Positions 28,937 to 37,684 of a stretch of 38,550 nt of DNA are shown here, one piece after another. Positions within the stretch are counted from its first letter, which is position 1, and each line of letters opens with the position of its first letter. The stretch is from Okeania sp. SIO2B3 (GTDB lineage: Bacteria; Cyanobacteriota; Cyanobacteriia; Cyanobacteriales; Microcoleaceae). The notes beneath the pieces are model-generated. The model worked only from the letters and a program-made list of their open reading frames with translations. It had not been told where the DNA came from and searched no databases. Position numbers and translations under genes: made by a program. The stretch covers positions 1-38,550 of the forward strand of contig NZ_JAAHGH010000076.1 in the NCBI RefSeq assembly GCF_010672525.1, given 5' to 3'.

Positions 28937-29049
28937 GGTGTTGCTGAATCAAGGTATGAAAATAAAAATTGAACAATCTCAAATATTTGTTATTCAATAG
29001 TTTAGCAACTACCAAAAAATACAAATCATACCCACGCATCAGCAACGCC
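28937..29049. mobile_element. MITE-like element family A, copy A3
   Basis: Ends GGTGTTGCTGAATCAAGG and ATCAGCAACGCC, with internal TATGAAAA / TCATACCCA next to them as in A1 and A2. It lacks the GC-rich hairpin and is 113 bp. Confidence 0.75.
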
Positions 29050-29152
29050 CAAAAATAAAATCAATTATCACGCAGAAATTATCAATTATTTTCCCCTACT
29101 CTGTACGGAGGTTGCATGCAACGTCTCCCTCTTTTCTGGAGAGGTCTAATAC
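29050..29152. mobile_element. Family G element, copy G7, truncated
   Basis: Contains AAAATCAATTATC and the right end GGAGAGGTCTAATA typical of family G. The left end is replaced by A3, so A3 probably inserted into or beside it. ATACCGATGCTACCGGACAT (29150-29169) after it recurs inverted at 37595-37614. Confidence 0.6.
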
Positions 29153-29200
29153 CGATGCTACCGGACATGATATTAAATATAAGAAAATATTAAAATTATT

Positions 29201-29791
29201 ATGGTTATAAAAAAATCAGATTACGAAGCATTACTAGCAGAATATAGTAATTCACAAGCAACAATTGCACTACTTAAACAACATAGACCATACTTAGAAA
29301 TGCTTCCCAGTATGCGTCGTCCAGAAGACAGTTTAGTTGTTATTCCTCTACCTATTATTCGGTTAAGAAAACAGGGTAATGAGTCAGGAAAAACTGTTAA
29401 TTTGCCTTGCGATCTAGGAATTTTTATGTGTGACCCTGAGTGGAAGGTTAAGACAGGAGCAGAAATTTTTATTTTTATTTATAGACCTCAAGAAGACTTT
29501 TCCGATCTTATTAGTCGTTGGCGACAAACTCAGATTTTACTGGATAAAGAATATGAATGGGTAATGCCTCAAGATTATAAACATATTTATTCTCAAGAAA
29601 CGGAAGAAGTTTATCCTTTATTTGTTTTATTTTCAGAGACTCCAGAAAGGATTAAAAGAGGATTGATAGGAGCAGCTTTACCTTTTGTTGTACAGCCTAC
29701 TTTTGATTCCATAGAAATGGAAGTTGAGGAGTCGAATATTGAAATACAGACAATGTTATCTCAGATGGATGATGGGATTAATGATGGTTAA
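29201..29791 (+). CDS. Hypothetical protein
   Basis: A 196-residue, mostly acidic soluble protein that I do not recognise. A short N-terminal helix (SDYEALLAEYSNSQATIALLKQH) is followed by mixed beta-rich sequence (VVIPLPIIRLRKQ, EIFIFIYRPQ) and an acidic helical tail (ESNIEIQTMLSQMDDG). No membrane segment, signal peptide, cysteine cluster or nucleotide-binding motif is visible. Codon use resembles the neighbours. It stands alone on the plus strand, ending 84 bp before the convergent GTPase-partner gene. The ribosome site is weak. Confidence 0.7.
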   Translation: MVIKKSDYEALLAEYSNSQATIALLKQHRPYLEMLPSMRRPEDSLVVIPLPIIRLRKQGNESGKTVNLPCDLGIFMCDPEWKVKTGAEIFIFIYRPQEDFSDLISRWRQTQILLDKEYEWVMPQDYKHIYSQETEEVYPLFVLFSETPERIKRGLIGAALPFVVQPTFDSIEMEVEESNIEIQTMLSQMDDGINDG

Positions 29792-29874
29792 ATTATTAAA
29801 ATTTTTTTTGTTTGAGTAGGTTTCTATAAAAGGTAAATATGGAATTATCATTTTTATAACTAGACCTACTCTTA

Positions 29875-30306
29875 TTACCAAAACTCTACATTAATTTTTA
29901 GGGAGAAATCAAATGTCTCTCTTTTTGTTTGCTCAAGATTGGCGTTCAATTTTCCAACTATTGGAATACTTGGGTTTTTGGGAAGGTTTAAAGAAAACGC
30001 TACTTTTAGATTTTTCTGAGATTCTTCAGTGAGACTTAGTACAAATTTATGTTTTTTGATTTTAATTCCTTTTTCTCTTTTAAAAATAAGACCTTTCATA
30101 TGAGAATCACTGAGCCATTGATTTTCCATCAAGTAACTTCTAGCTTCTTCAATATTTGGCTCTGACGGATCGTATTCTTCTTCAATCATTATTGCTTTTT
30201 GCATTTTCTTCCAAGCATTACTTTCAACTTCAGTATTACCCCCACCATAAGAAGTATCAAGATTACCAGAAAATTTGGTTTTGCCATCGGAACTTTTTAT
30301 TTCCAT
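29875..30306 (-). CDS. Hypothetical partner of the membrane GTPase
   Basis: A 143-residue protein of unknown family. An acidic central part (MIEEEYDPSEPNIEEARSYL) is followed by a basic stretch (FKREKGIKIKKHKF) and an amphipathic beta-rich C-terminus (VAFSLNLPK, FSLKINVEFW). There is no membrane segment. It starts inside the 3' end of the GTPase gene (44-bp overlap, different frame), so co-translation is likely and a shared function probable. The start lacks a clear ribosome site, consistent with coupling. Function unknown; an effector or regulator of the GTPase is inferred from position only. Confidence 0.7.
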   Translation of the reverse strand: MEIKSSDGKTKFSGNLDTSYGGGNTEVESNAWKKMQKAIMIEEEYDPSEPNIEEARSYLMENQWLSDSHMKGLIFKREKGIKIKKHKFVLSLTEESQKNLKVAFSLNLPKNPSIPIVGKLNANLEQTKRETFDFSLKINVEFW

Positions 30307-30949
30307 TGGTTAAAAGGCTACCCAAAACAACTTTGATTCCTGTACTATATTTATGTAGAAGTGGAAAAATTTTACGAAGCTCATCATTGCCTATCATGCG
30401 AGGTATACCTCTTTGGAGTTGATCGACCTCATCACAAAAAGTGCAAATAATTAACAATTTTTTTTTCTTTTTATTGAAGAATTTTTTTTTGTTTTTAGAG
30501 TCATAACTTTGCCACCAACTTTGAATAAAACCTAGATCTTTTTCAACACGACTCTGTGTATATTGGTCATTTTTAATTAGAAGATCGGCTCTAACTAGAT
30601 AAAAAACTAAATCAGAGTCCTCAAAAAGAGATTGCCACTCAGTGCGGAAAGATGTATCTCCACCTAAATCAGTGCTTTTTTTGAGTGAAATCCATGTATT
30701 TTTATCAAGTATAAAACGTCTTTCATCAGTTGGTTTTGCATACTTAGTCTGATGATATCCTTCACTTAATATACCTTTAATAACATAATTTAATAATGTT
30801 GTTTTACCAGTTCCTTTCGCTCCTAAAACAGCAAGTTTTTTACCCTTTAGTTCAATTAAAATATGTTTCCACTCAAGTATTCCATATATCCCTCCTGCAC
30901 CAGCAAGAAATGATCCAATAATTATTAGTGCTATAGTAATAGGGTCCAT
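30263..30949 (-). CDS. Membrane-anchored small GTPase-like protein
   Basis: The 228-residue protein has one N-terminal membrane helix (about 5-25) followed by a cytosolic P-loop domain. Walker A is GAKGTGKTT (43-51). DLGGD (94-98) fits the G3 motif of ARF/SRP-receptor-beta-like GTPases (DxGG). The expected NKxD (G4) is replaced by CTFCD ending at D173, so guanine specificity is uncertain. A lysine-rich insert (about 152-164) precedes it. The layout recalls SRbeta or bacterial Rab/Roco-like GTPases tied to a membrane. No family name can be given. The downstream gene overlaps by 44 bp. Both are very AT-rich. Confidence 0.75.
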   Translation of the reverse strand: MDPITIALIIIGSFLAGAGGIYGILEWKHILIELKGKKLAVLGAKGTGKTTLLNYVIKGILSEGYHQTKYAKPTDERRFILDKNTWISLKKSTDLGGDTSFRTEWQSLFEDSDLVFYLVRADLLIKNDQYTQSRVEKDLGFIQSWWQSYDSKNKKKFFNKKKKKLLIICTFCDEVDQLQRGIPRMIGNDELRKIFPLLHKYSTGIKVVLGSLLTNGNKKFRWQNQIFW

Positions 30950-31406
30950 AATAGAAAGTTAGCTTCAAAAAATTCCCTGTATTGAATTGTATATTTTGAA
31001 CTAAAATTAGTCAGAATATCTTTTATCAATGGTATTTCATCCGAATAGTGGTAATTACAAAAAACACAGTAATAAAATAGCCTCAAACAAATATATACAA
31101 ATAGAAGATTTGACTTCAAAAAGGTATAAATACTTAATAGCTAAGGGTCTTTCTGCGGAATGTTGCACAAACAGCTATTTTTATGGCATCACCGATCTTT
31201 CCAAGAAAATGCTACACAAACAGGAATTTTTTTGCCATAACAATATCTAAGTATTAATAGTACACTAATAATTTGGATAATTATTTATAATACTGTAAGT
31301 TAGGTTGCTCCGCAAGATATTTGTGTTTCGCTGTACGACATGAAAAGCATAACCTAGACAATGTATTGTTGGGTTTCCTTAACGTCAATCCAACCTACAA
31401 AGTGCT
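30950..31406. other. 457-bp spacer with GTTGGGTTTCC-type repeat
   Basis: At 31300-31402 the sequence holds AGGTTG...GTTGGGTTTCCTTAACGTCAATCCAACCTAC, a degenerate form of the TAGGTTGGGTT palindromic repeat common in cyanobacteria. A 73-codon open frame at 31029-31250 has no features of a real protein. Promoters for the divergent GTPase and Uma2 genes must be here but are not evident. Confidence 0.5.
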
Positions 31407-32012
31407 ATGGACACAATAACAAAACAAAGATTAACTTTTGACCAATTTATAGAGAATTATCCTGATGATGGTAAGTTTTATGAATTGGTGAATGGAGAAA
31501 TTGTGGAAATGAGGGCGACAAGAAACCATGATGATGTGGCAGACTTTATCGCTGATTCTTTTAAAGAAAAAAATAAAAGTCTGAACCTAAATTATGTGGT
31601 GAAAAATACAGCGGTAATTAAAACTTTAACTGTAGATAAAATTGAACAAGGAAGAAAGCCTGATGTAAGTATAATTAATCGGGATGTTTGGCGTGTTAAC
31701 CGTGCTACTTATGCTGCTTTAGACGAACTAATTCAATGAGCTGTAGAAGTCGTTTCTACTAATTGGGAAGATGATTATGTTGATAAATTTGAGGAATATC
31801 AACCTTTGGGAATTTTAGAGTATTGGATTGTTGATTATTTAGCTATTGGTGGGAGAAAATATTTGGGAAAGCCGAAATTTCCGAGTGTATTTGTTTATAT
31901 TTTAAATCAAGAAAGTCAATATAACATGACTCAGTTTAGAAGTAATGAAAAAATTGTGTCTTTGACTTTTCCAGAATTGTCTTTAACAGCAGAACAAATT
32001 TTAAATGCTTAA
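31407..32012 (+). pseudogene. Uma2 family endonuclease (DUF820), interrupted by an in-frame TGA
   Basis: The frame encodes 201 residues of a Uma2/DUF820 protein, a PD-(D/E)XK-like nuclease family greatly expanded in cyanobacteria. The first part has the family's LTFDQFIENYPDDGKFYELVNGEIVEM region and KPDVSIINRDVW. A TGA at 31737-31739 replaces the residue expected between IQ and AVEVVS. The same frame then continues with AVEVVSTNWEDDYVDKFEEY and LGILEYWIVD to a normal C-terminus (SLTAEQILNA). No frameshift is present, so a single base change, such as TTA to TGA, explains it. The catalytic acids span both halves, so the first 110 residues alone should be inactive. Confidence 0.9.
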
Positions 32013-32030
32013 TATCATTTTTCGGGTAAT

Positions 32031-32657
32031 TAGGGTTTGTTTATGGAAGTCTTTTGGTAAGGGTAGGAGTCAGTCCTCAGGAGTCAGGAGGAACGGGGAA
32101 TTATAGAGGAGATAGTAGGAAGAATCTTCCCTTGATTTTGCTGCCCAAACTCTTGAGCAAAATCCTAAATTTTTGAACCTGAGGCATCTAAGACCTCGCA
32201 TTTTTTGATATTTAAAAAGGCTAAAACCTTTAGAGGTAAATACTTTTCGCTTTATTCAGCAAGCCATAATTAGTGATTTTATAAAGGAATAAAAAACAAC
32301 TATTTTCAAGAATAAATGGAAGGCTTTGGATACCAAAACCCTACATTTTACAGAATGGTTTGAAGACCAAACCCCCTACTAAATTTATTTAGGGCTTACC
32401 GATTAAATCTCAAAGTATTGACTGATATTGGTTGTAGCATTTTTTGATCTAAAAAAGTGCGCTTGTTTTCAGTGGAAAAAACTCATGCATGCTAGTATTT
32501 TGGGAGGATTATGGCAGACAAATCAAGGGATAATTTTTCCAACTACCTCCTCTATAATTCCCATTTCTCCTGTCTTCCCCTCCTCGGAGAGGTTAGGGGT
32601 GGGTTGTCTCCTGTCTCCTTTCTCCTACCCTCACCCATAAGACTTTTTCAGCAAAAC
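32031..32657. repeat. Spacer with inverted repeats of family N
   Basis: The stretch starts TAGGGTTTGTTTATGGAAGT (32031) and ends with GACTTTTTCAGCAAAACCTA (32641-32660); the ends are inverted relatives. An internal TTATTCAGCAAGCC (32254-32267) is a further end motif. It also carries GGAGTCAGTCCTCAGGAGTC and, at 32568-32628, the inverted form of the AGACAGGAGACA / GGGGTTAGGGG repeat found after pilB. No gene is visible. The last three bases of the right end are the stop codon of the desaturase/SDR gene. Confidence 0.65.
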
Positions 32658-33902
32658 CTATTTAGAAGTAAATAATTTAAAGTAAGTAGAAACCAAAAAT
32701 TCTTTGATAGGAATTGCTACAAAAGTTAAAGGATTAATTGTAACAATAATTGTTCTAACATCTGCTTTTGCTAATTTTACTATCTGTTTTGCTACCCAAT
32801 CAGCAGACATTATTCCAATGGGATTAAGATTACTTTTAAACGGACCTAATATTAATTTCCGAATCACACAGGGAGCATCTAATTTTCGTAAAGTAACTAA
32901 ATCTCCAAGAGTTCTTTTTGTGAGTTCATATAGAGGACTAAAAGCTGGAGAAACTTCTGCTTCTGATGTGTTAACCCAGACTTCCTTACAAGCAATATCA
33001 GAATTTGTTCTTACAGTTTTGATGAATATTTCTAACATTCGCCAGCTAGAAAATGTGTTTATTTCGTAAGATTTAGCGATCGCCTCTGCTGTCTTTTCTC
33101 CATGTACATTAATGCCGTGATTTAATACTAAAATATCTACTTTCTCAAACAAATCTGCTAAATTATTTTCTTGACTTACTTGCCAATTTATAGTATTAAT
33201 TTCCAACTCTTCACCATCTATATTCAAGGTAATAGTTTGATTCCCAGAAGTAAGGGCAATTACTTTTGCACCTGCTTTGTGAAGATGTAGCAGAAGCGAT
33301 CGCCCCAAACTTCCAGAAGCACCTGTAACAGCAATAGTTTTACCTTTGAGAGAAAGAGCTGTTCCCATAAGTTTATCTACCAGACTCAGAGTGCCACAAA
33401 AATAAGCATTTTGATTATCAAAGTGGTGTCGCCAATGATAAGGACGGTTGACAAACCAATTAGTTGGAGGCTCTGAGAATGCACCAGGAAGATGATTTAG
33501 GTCTGTAAGTTGGTCAGCATTAGGAATACCAATAGCACGAGCGATCGCCGGAAAAAAGAAACTTAAAGTATAAACAACACCTGCTAAAGTAGCCCAATGA
33601 TAAGAAGGTATCCAAACAAAAGCTAATGCCCAGAGTAACAGACTAAAAGTCAACATTACCAGAGATTCTGGCACATCGTGATACCAAGTAGCTTTTTGAT
33701 AAATCTCTGTACTAACTGAAGTCAAGTCTGGACGGAAAACACGATGATGCCAACCATGCCATTTATATAAAGGCGACCAAACATGAGAAACCACATGATA
33801 AATATCTCGCACCAGTTCCACAAATAATATAGAACCGAGAACCCAACAAATGTTAGTTATCCAAGGGTTGACCAGATAAAACTCCATAAACCTCACTATC
33901 AA
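32658..33902 (-). CDS. Bifunctional sterol desaturase/short-chain dehydrogenase fusion
   Basis: The 414-residue protein fuses two domains. Residues 1-180 are a fatty-acid-hydroxylase-superfamily membrane domain with hydrophobic segments at about 13-32, 80-97 and 102-123 and the di-iron histidine clusters HVVSH (36-40), HGWHH (49-53) and HWRHH (156-160). Residues about 187-410 are a short-chain dehydrogenase: TGASGSLGRS (193-202), NHGIN (261-265) and the active YxxxK as Y325-K329. Such fusions are known in cyanobacteria and plants, but the substrate is not established; a lipid or wax alcohol/aldehyde is inferred. Its stop TAG is the end of a family N repeat. Confidence 0.9.
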   Translation of the reverse strand: MIVRFMEFYLVNPWITNICWVLGSILFVELVRDIYHVVSHVWSPLYKWHGWHHRVFRPDLTSVSTEIYQKATWYHDVPESLVMLTFSLLLWALAFVWIPSYHWATLAGVVYTLSFFFPAIARAIGIPNADQLTDLNHLPGAFSEPPTNWFVNRPYHWRHHFDNQNAYFCGTLSLVDKLMGTALSLKGKTIAVTGASGSLGRSLLLHLHKAGAKVIALTSGNQTITLNIDGEELEINTINWQVSQENNLADLFEKVDILVLNHGINVHGEKTAEAIAKSYEINTFSSWRMLEIFIKTVRTNSDIACKEVWVNTSEAEVSPAFSPLYELTKRTLGDLVTLRKLDAPCVIRKLILGPFKSNLNPIGIMSADWVAKQIVKLAKADVRTIIVTINPLTFVAIPIKEFLVSTYFKLFTSK

Positions 33903-33937
33903 ATATATGAATATACTTTAAACTAGCACTATTTCAT

Positions 33938-33965
33938 AAAAGTCAAAAGTCAAAAGTCAAAAGTC
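33938..33965. repeat. Tandem 7-mer AAAAGTC, 4 copies
   Basis: Four perfect copies of AAAAGTC. Inverted, partly degenerate copies (AACTTTT, GACTT) lie at 34477-34500. They form the outer arms of a roughly 560-bp inverted structure upstream of the desaturase/SDR gene. Confidence 0.85.
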
Positions 33966-33992
33966 AAAAGTTAGGTTTGACATAGCTACAAA

Positions 33993-34456
33993 ACTTTGAC
34001 ACTACAGTAATTTCAGGAAATTATTTCAAATCTAAGATTTGAAACTATTTGTGATATCTCTAAAGTAAACTGGTATAAAAGTATTACTTTTCTGACAATA
34101 AGTCTAAAATTATACTAAATAGACATCTTCAGAAAAGAGGGAACAGAGAAGAGGGAGGAGTCTGGGGAGATGGGGAAGTTTTTAGCGATTTTTTGTATAA
34201 AAAAGCACATTTTTGTTGAGATTTTATACTGAATAAAAGCGATCGCTCACCCCTTTGTTAAAAACATTCCTTTGTAATACCATTTCACTTTAATAGGACT
34301 TACGCAGATACGGTATATATAGCGTTCAAAACTATTGTCCAATAGTTATTTAACTCTATACATAGTGCCCTTGCGTAAGTCCTATTTAAGAATGTCACAA
34401 ATAGTTTCAAAGTTATAATGTCAAATAATCCGTTGAAACTATTGAAACGTCAAAGT
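33993..34456. mobile_element. Composite inverted-repeat element with nested H3
   Basis: ACTTTGAC (33993-34000) pairs with GTCAAAGT (34449-34456), and TTGAAACTATTTGTGA (34039-34054) pairs perfectly with TCACAAATAGTTTCAA (34395-34410). Inside lie a lone family G end (34118, AATAGACATCTTC) and complete element H3. No protein is encoded. With the outer AAAAGTC arms it fills the 642-bp spacer between the desaturase/SDR and PBP2 genes. Confidence 0.75.
34292..34386. mobile_element. MITE-like element family H, copy H3
   Basis: A 95-bp element with ends AATAGGACTTACGCA and TGCGTAAGTCCTATT, a perfect 13-bp inverted repeat (AATAGGACTTACG...). It is the best-preserved copy and lies inside the composite element. 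Confidence 0.85.
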
Positions 34457-34511
34457 TTTCTGCCTATTAAATCTTACTTTTAACTTTTAACTTTTGACTT
34501 CCGTGAAACGG

Positions 34512-34547
34512 TATAAGCTCCCCCACTCCCCTACTGCCTACTGCCTA
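34512..34547 (-). repeat. Tandem repeat containing the PBP2 stop codon
   Basis: On the minus strand, GTAGGCAGTAGGCAGTAGGG runs on into GGAGTGGGGG. The TAG at 34545-34547 that ends the PBP2 gene belongs to the first GTAGGCA unit. Confidence 0.75.
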
Positions 34548-36332
34548 CTTATTAGCAAAATAAGCATCAAAAATAGCTTTAGCAATTGGTGCCGCACCTA
34601 CCGAACCGTAACCACCCTCCTCAACTGCAATAGCTACAGCAATTTCAGGATTATAAGCAGGTGCAAACCCAATATACATCGCATTATCTGCTTGTCCTGG
34701 AAGTTCCACCGTGCCAGTCTTTCCTCCAGATAGTGGGATAGTACCATCGTTCAACCTGCGACCAGTACCCTTCCTCACCACATCAATTAATCCTTCGCGC
34801 ACTGTATTAATAGTTGAAGATTTCAGACCAGTTTTAATTGATTTAGTAGCTGCGGTCCCAGTTTGAGATGCCAATAAATGAGGTTGCACTCGATACCCAC
34901 CATTAGCGATCGTGCTGACCATCACTGATGATTCTAAAGGAGTTACCAACACCAAACCTTGACCTATACCCATAGTCACAATATCAGCAATATGCCAAGG
35001 TTCTCCATAAATCTCTTCTTTTTGTTTAGGAGTGGGAATTTGACCATGATTACCATCTATCCCCAATAGTTTTAAGTCAATACTGCCACCAATACCTAAC
35101 TCTCGGCCCCACTTAGAAATTGCTTCCGGGCCAATCTTCACAGCCATTTGATAGAAAAATGTATTGCTACTGTAGGCTAAAGCATCCCTAAAACCAATTA
35201 ACCCATAACCTCCACTATGTTCATTAAAAGTGATGCCACCAATAGTGACAGAATTATAAGTTCTCACTCTAGAATTAGGAGAATACTTACCAGACTGTAG
35301 TCCGGCAACAGAAGTAACAGGTTTGAAAGTGCTTCCTGGGGGATAACCCTGGAGGGCACGATTCAAAAAAGGCTTAGTTGCACCTTGCAGACGTTGCCAT
35401 TCTGAGGTTGTCATCTTACCAGTAAATAGGCTAGGGTCAAATGTAGGTCCGCTTGCCATTGCTAAGATTTCCCCTGTTTTGGGATTGATGGCAACTGCAG
35501 CACCCCGACGGTTTCCGAGGGCTTTTTCTGCTGCTTTTTGAATATCAAGATCGATAGTTAATTTCACTGGTTTGCCTGAAGTCGGATTTTGGACTCCCAG
35601 TTCCTGAATTTCGTTACCTTTAGCGTCAACTTCAATCAAACGATTACCCCAAACTCCCTCCAAGGTGGAATTTGCGGTACTTTCTATTCCCATTTTACCA
35701 ACAATCATCCCCATTGGGTATTTGGGGTTAGATGTCAATTCTTCTTTGGTTGCTTCGCCAGTGTATCCAATCAGATGAGCTGCTAAACTTCCATTAGGAT
35801 AGTGGCGGATATTTTCGGTACGCACTTCTAACCCTGGTGTTTCACCAGCTTTTTCTGCTAATGCTATGAAGGTAGTAGGATCGAGATTAGAAAGGATTCT
35901 AACTGCTAGGGGTGAATCATAACCAACCTCTTCTAACTTGTTGATAATATCGCTGGCGGAAATGTTTAAAATTGAACTTAATTCAGTTGCCACCTGTGAC
36001 CATTCTGTAGCTGAGTATTCTTGAGGCCACAAATATACGGAGCGAGATAGCTGGTTACTCGCTAAGATTTTACCTTTGCGGTCGTAAATTGTGCCACGAC
36101 TCGCTGCCACTGGTACTAGACGAATGCGGTTGTTTTCTGCACGTTCGCGGTTATACTCTCCCTGAATTAATTGTAGTTGTACTACACGATAAGCATTGAT
36201 GCCAATTAAGCTGGTAATTATTAGCATCATTGTTAATGCTTGCACTAAGCGACTACGTTTCGATACAATTTGTTGCGCAGCATTTCTGGCAACGTAAGGA
36301 AATTTAGAATATAAACTAATATCTTGAGTCAT
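34545..36332 (-). CDS. mrdA: Penicillin-binding protein 2 (peptidoglycan transpeptidase)
   Basis: A 595-residue class B PBP that cross-links peptidoglycan during elongation, acting outside the cytoplasmic membrane. One anchor helix lies at about 29-50. The dimerisation domain begins with RGTIYDRKGKILA (79-91) and runs to about 245. The transpeptidase domain has the acyl-serine motif S334-T-F-K337, SxN as S388-S389-N390 and KTG at 538-540. All are intact. No rodA is adjacent. PBP2 rather than PBP3 (ftsI) is chosen for the RGxIYDRxGxxLA context and the absence of a PASTA domain, but the split is not certain from sequence alone. Confidence 0.9.
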   Translation of the reverse strand: MTQDISLYSKFPYVARNAAQQIVSKRSRLVQALTMMLIITSLIGINAYRVVQLQLIQGEYNRERAENNRIRLVPVAASRGTIYDRKGKILASNQLSRSVYLWPQEYSATEWSQVATELSSILNISASDIINKLEEVGYDSPLAVRILSNLDPTTFIALAEKAGETPGLEVRTENIRHYPNGSLAAHLIGYTGEATKEELTSNPKYPMGMIVGKMGIESTANSTLEGVWGNRLIEVDAKGNEIQELGVQNPTSGKPVKLTIDLDIQKAAEKALGNRRGAAVAINPKTGEILAMASGPTFDPSLFTGKMTTSEWQRLQGATKPFLNRALQGYPPGSTFKPVTSVAGLQSGKYSPNSRVRTYNSVTIGGITFNEHSGGYGLIGFRDALAYSSNTFFYQMAVKIGPEAISKWGRELGIGGSIDLKLLGIDGNHGQIPTPKQKEEIYGEPWHIADIVTMGIGQGLVLVTPLESSVMVSTIANGGYRVQPHLLASQTGTAATKSIKTGLKSSTINTVREGLIDVVRKGTGRRLNDGTIPLSGGKTGTVELPGQADNAMYIGFAPAYNPEIAVAIAVEEGGYGSVGAAPIAKAIFDAYFANK

Positions 36333-36813
36333 TATTATTGCATAAGTATTTTATTCTCCTCTTCTTTACACCCTGCTTTTTATCCGGAATATTAACCACT
36401 TTCAGTAGATGTATCTTTAAATTGGTAAAAACTGAGTTTTTGCCCAGGCATTACCAAGGTTTGAGATTAATTATCGGAGTGGTCTATAGTGGTTAATTAC
36501 TATCCTACTTAATTATATATTTTCAGATTATAGTTCGTGGTATAGAACACCACATTTTGCCATGAGTTAAAAATGAATAGTTATAGCAGTCGCCATTACT
36601 TTATTTGACATATCAAAAGCTTAAAAATCAGACAAAGCAAGATTTTTCTTTCTCTCCTAGATCGCTAGTATCATGTCCGGTTGAATAGTTACAAATAACA
36701 AGGGAGGATTGACTCTTCCGCGATACAATAATTGATCATCCGGGTTTGATCTGATTGTATAGAACCCCCGATCGTATCTTCATAAATTTAGCAAGGAGTC
36801 AGGAGACAGGAGT

Positions 36814-37110
36814 TCATTAATTGATAATTGATAATTACCTCGGGTTAAAACCTTTATGGAATTGAATATCAGGAAATATTATTTCTTCTCTTGGTCGATG
36901 GTCGGCAAGCTCCGAGACCCGCTCTTGACAGAGCCGCTCCGAATTGCGCCATCCCACCCTACGGGAAGCTCCGAAGATAGAACTCCGTTCCGCTGACGCG
37001 AAACGCGTCAGCGTTGCGAAGCAAACGACCGCTTTTTTCCCCTTAAAAGGGGAGGTTTCAAGGCGTGAATTATTTAATTATTTAATTATTAATTATTAAT
37101 TATTTGGTAA
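36814..37110. mobile_element. MITE-like element family F, copy F4
   Basis: Starts TTGATAATTGATAATTACCT, contains ATTGAATATCAGGAA, TTCTTCTCTTGGTCGATGG and CGCCATCCCACCCTACGG, then a GC-rich palindrome (GCTGACGCGAAACGCGTCAGC, 36983-37002 region) and CCCTTAAAAGGGGAGG, and ends in AATTATT units followed by TTGGTAA. It is a longer relative of F5. Confidence 0.75.
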
Positions 37111-37284
37111 GAGGTAAGAGGGAAGATGTGGGGAGAAATAATACAAAAAATTCAACACTCCTTCAGATGATTTTTCTTCAAAATTGATGGGCGAAAAGAC
37201 TTGACTACCATAATTATATAGATATCAAATGGGTTCTATATTAGTCATCTTTAGAAAAGAGTGAATAGGGAATAGGGAATGAGC

Positions 37285-37380
37285 AATAGACATCTCCTCC
37301 AAAAGAGGGAATAGGGAAGAATAATTGATAATTTATGGATAAAAATTGATTTTATTTTGGATTTTTGGAGATGTCTAATA
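37285..37380. mobile_element. MITE-like element family G, copy G5
   Basis: Ends AATAGACATCTCC and GGAGATGTCTAATA. Its inner part, 37325-37371, is a 47-bp stretch repeated identically at 37757-37803. Confidence 0.8.
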
Positions 37381-37384
37381 GGGA

Positions 37385-37593
37385 TAATTCATTAATGGGT
37401 AATGGATAATGGATAATTGATAATTACCTCTGGTTAAAACCGTTACGGAATTGAATATCAGGAATATTTTCTTTTCTTGGTCGATTGGATATGGCGAGGA
37501 AACCTCGCCATCCCTCGACCGCTTTTTTTTCCCTTAAAAGGGTCGGCTTCAAGGCACGAATTATTTAATTATTAATTATTAATTATTCGGTAA
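37385..37593. mobile_element. MITE-like element family F, copy F5 with perfect hairpin
   Basis: Contains ATGGCGAGG-AAA-CCTCGCCAT (37491-37511), a perfect 9-bp stem with a 3-nt loop, preceded by TTTTCTTGGTCGATTGGAT as in F3 and F4. It ends with AATTATT units and CGGTAA, the inverse of the TTACCGAATAATTA start of F1 and F2. Confidence 0.8.
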
Positions 37594-37684
37594 TATCAAG
37601 TCCGGTAGCATCGGTATTGTAAAGGTAAGGAAGAAGGAAGAAGGAAGAAGGCTTTAGTTATCTAGAACAGAAGACTTAAAAGTC

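Noticed and set aside
31029-31250. 73-codon plus-strand open frame
   Set aside because: Low-complexity Lys/Asn/Tyr composition, no ribosome site and no recognisable domain; an IS remnant is possible but not shown.
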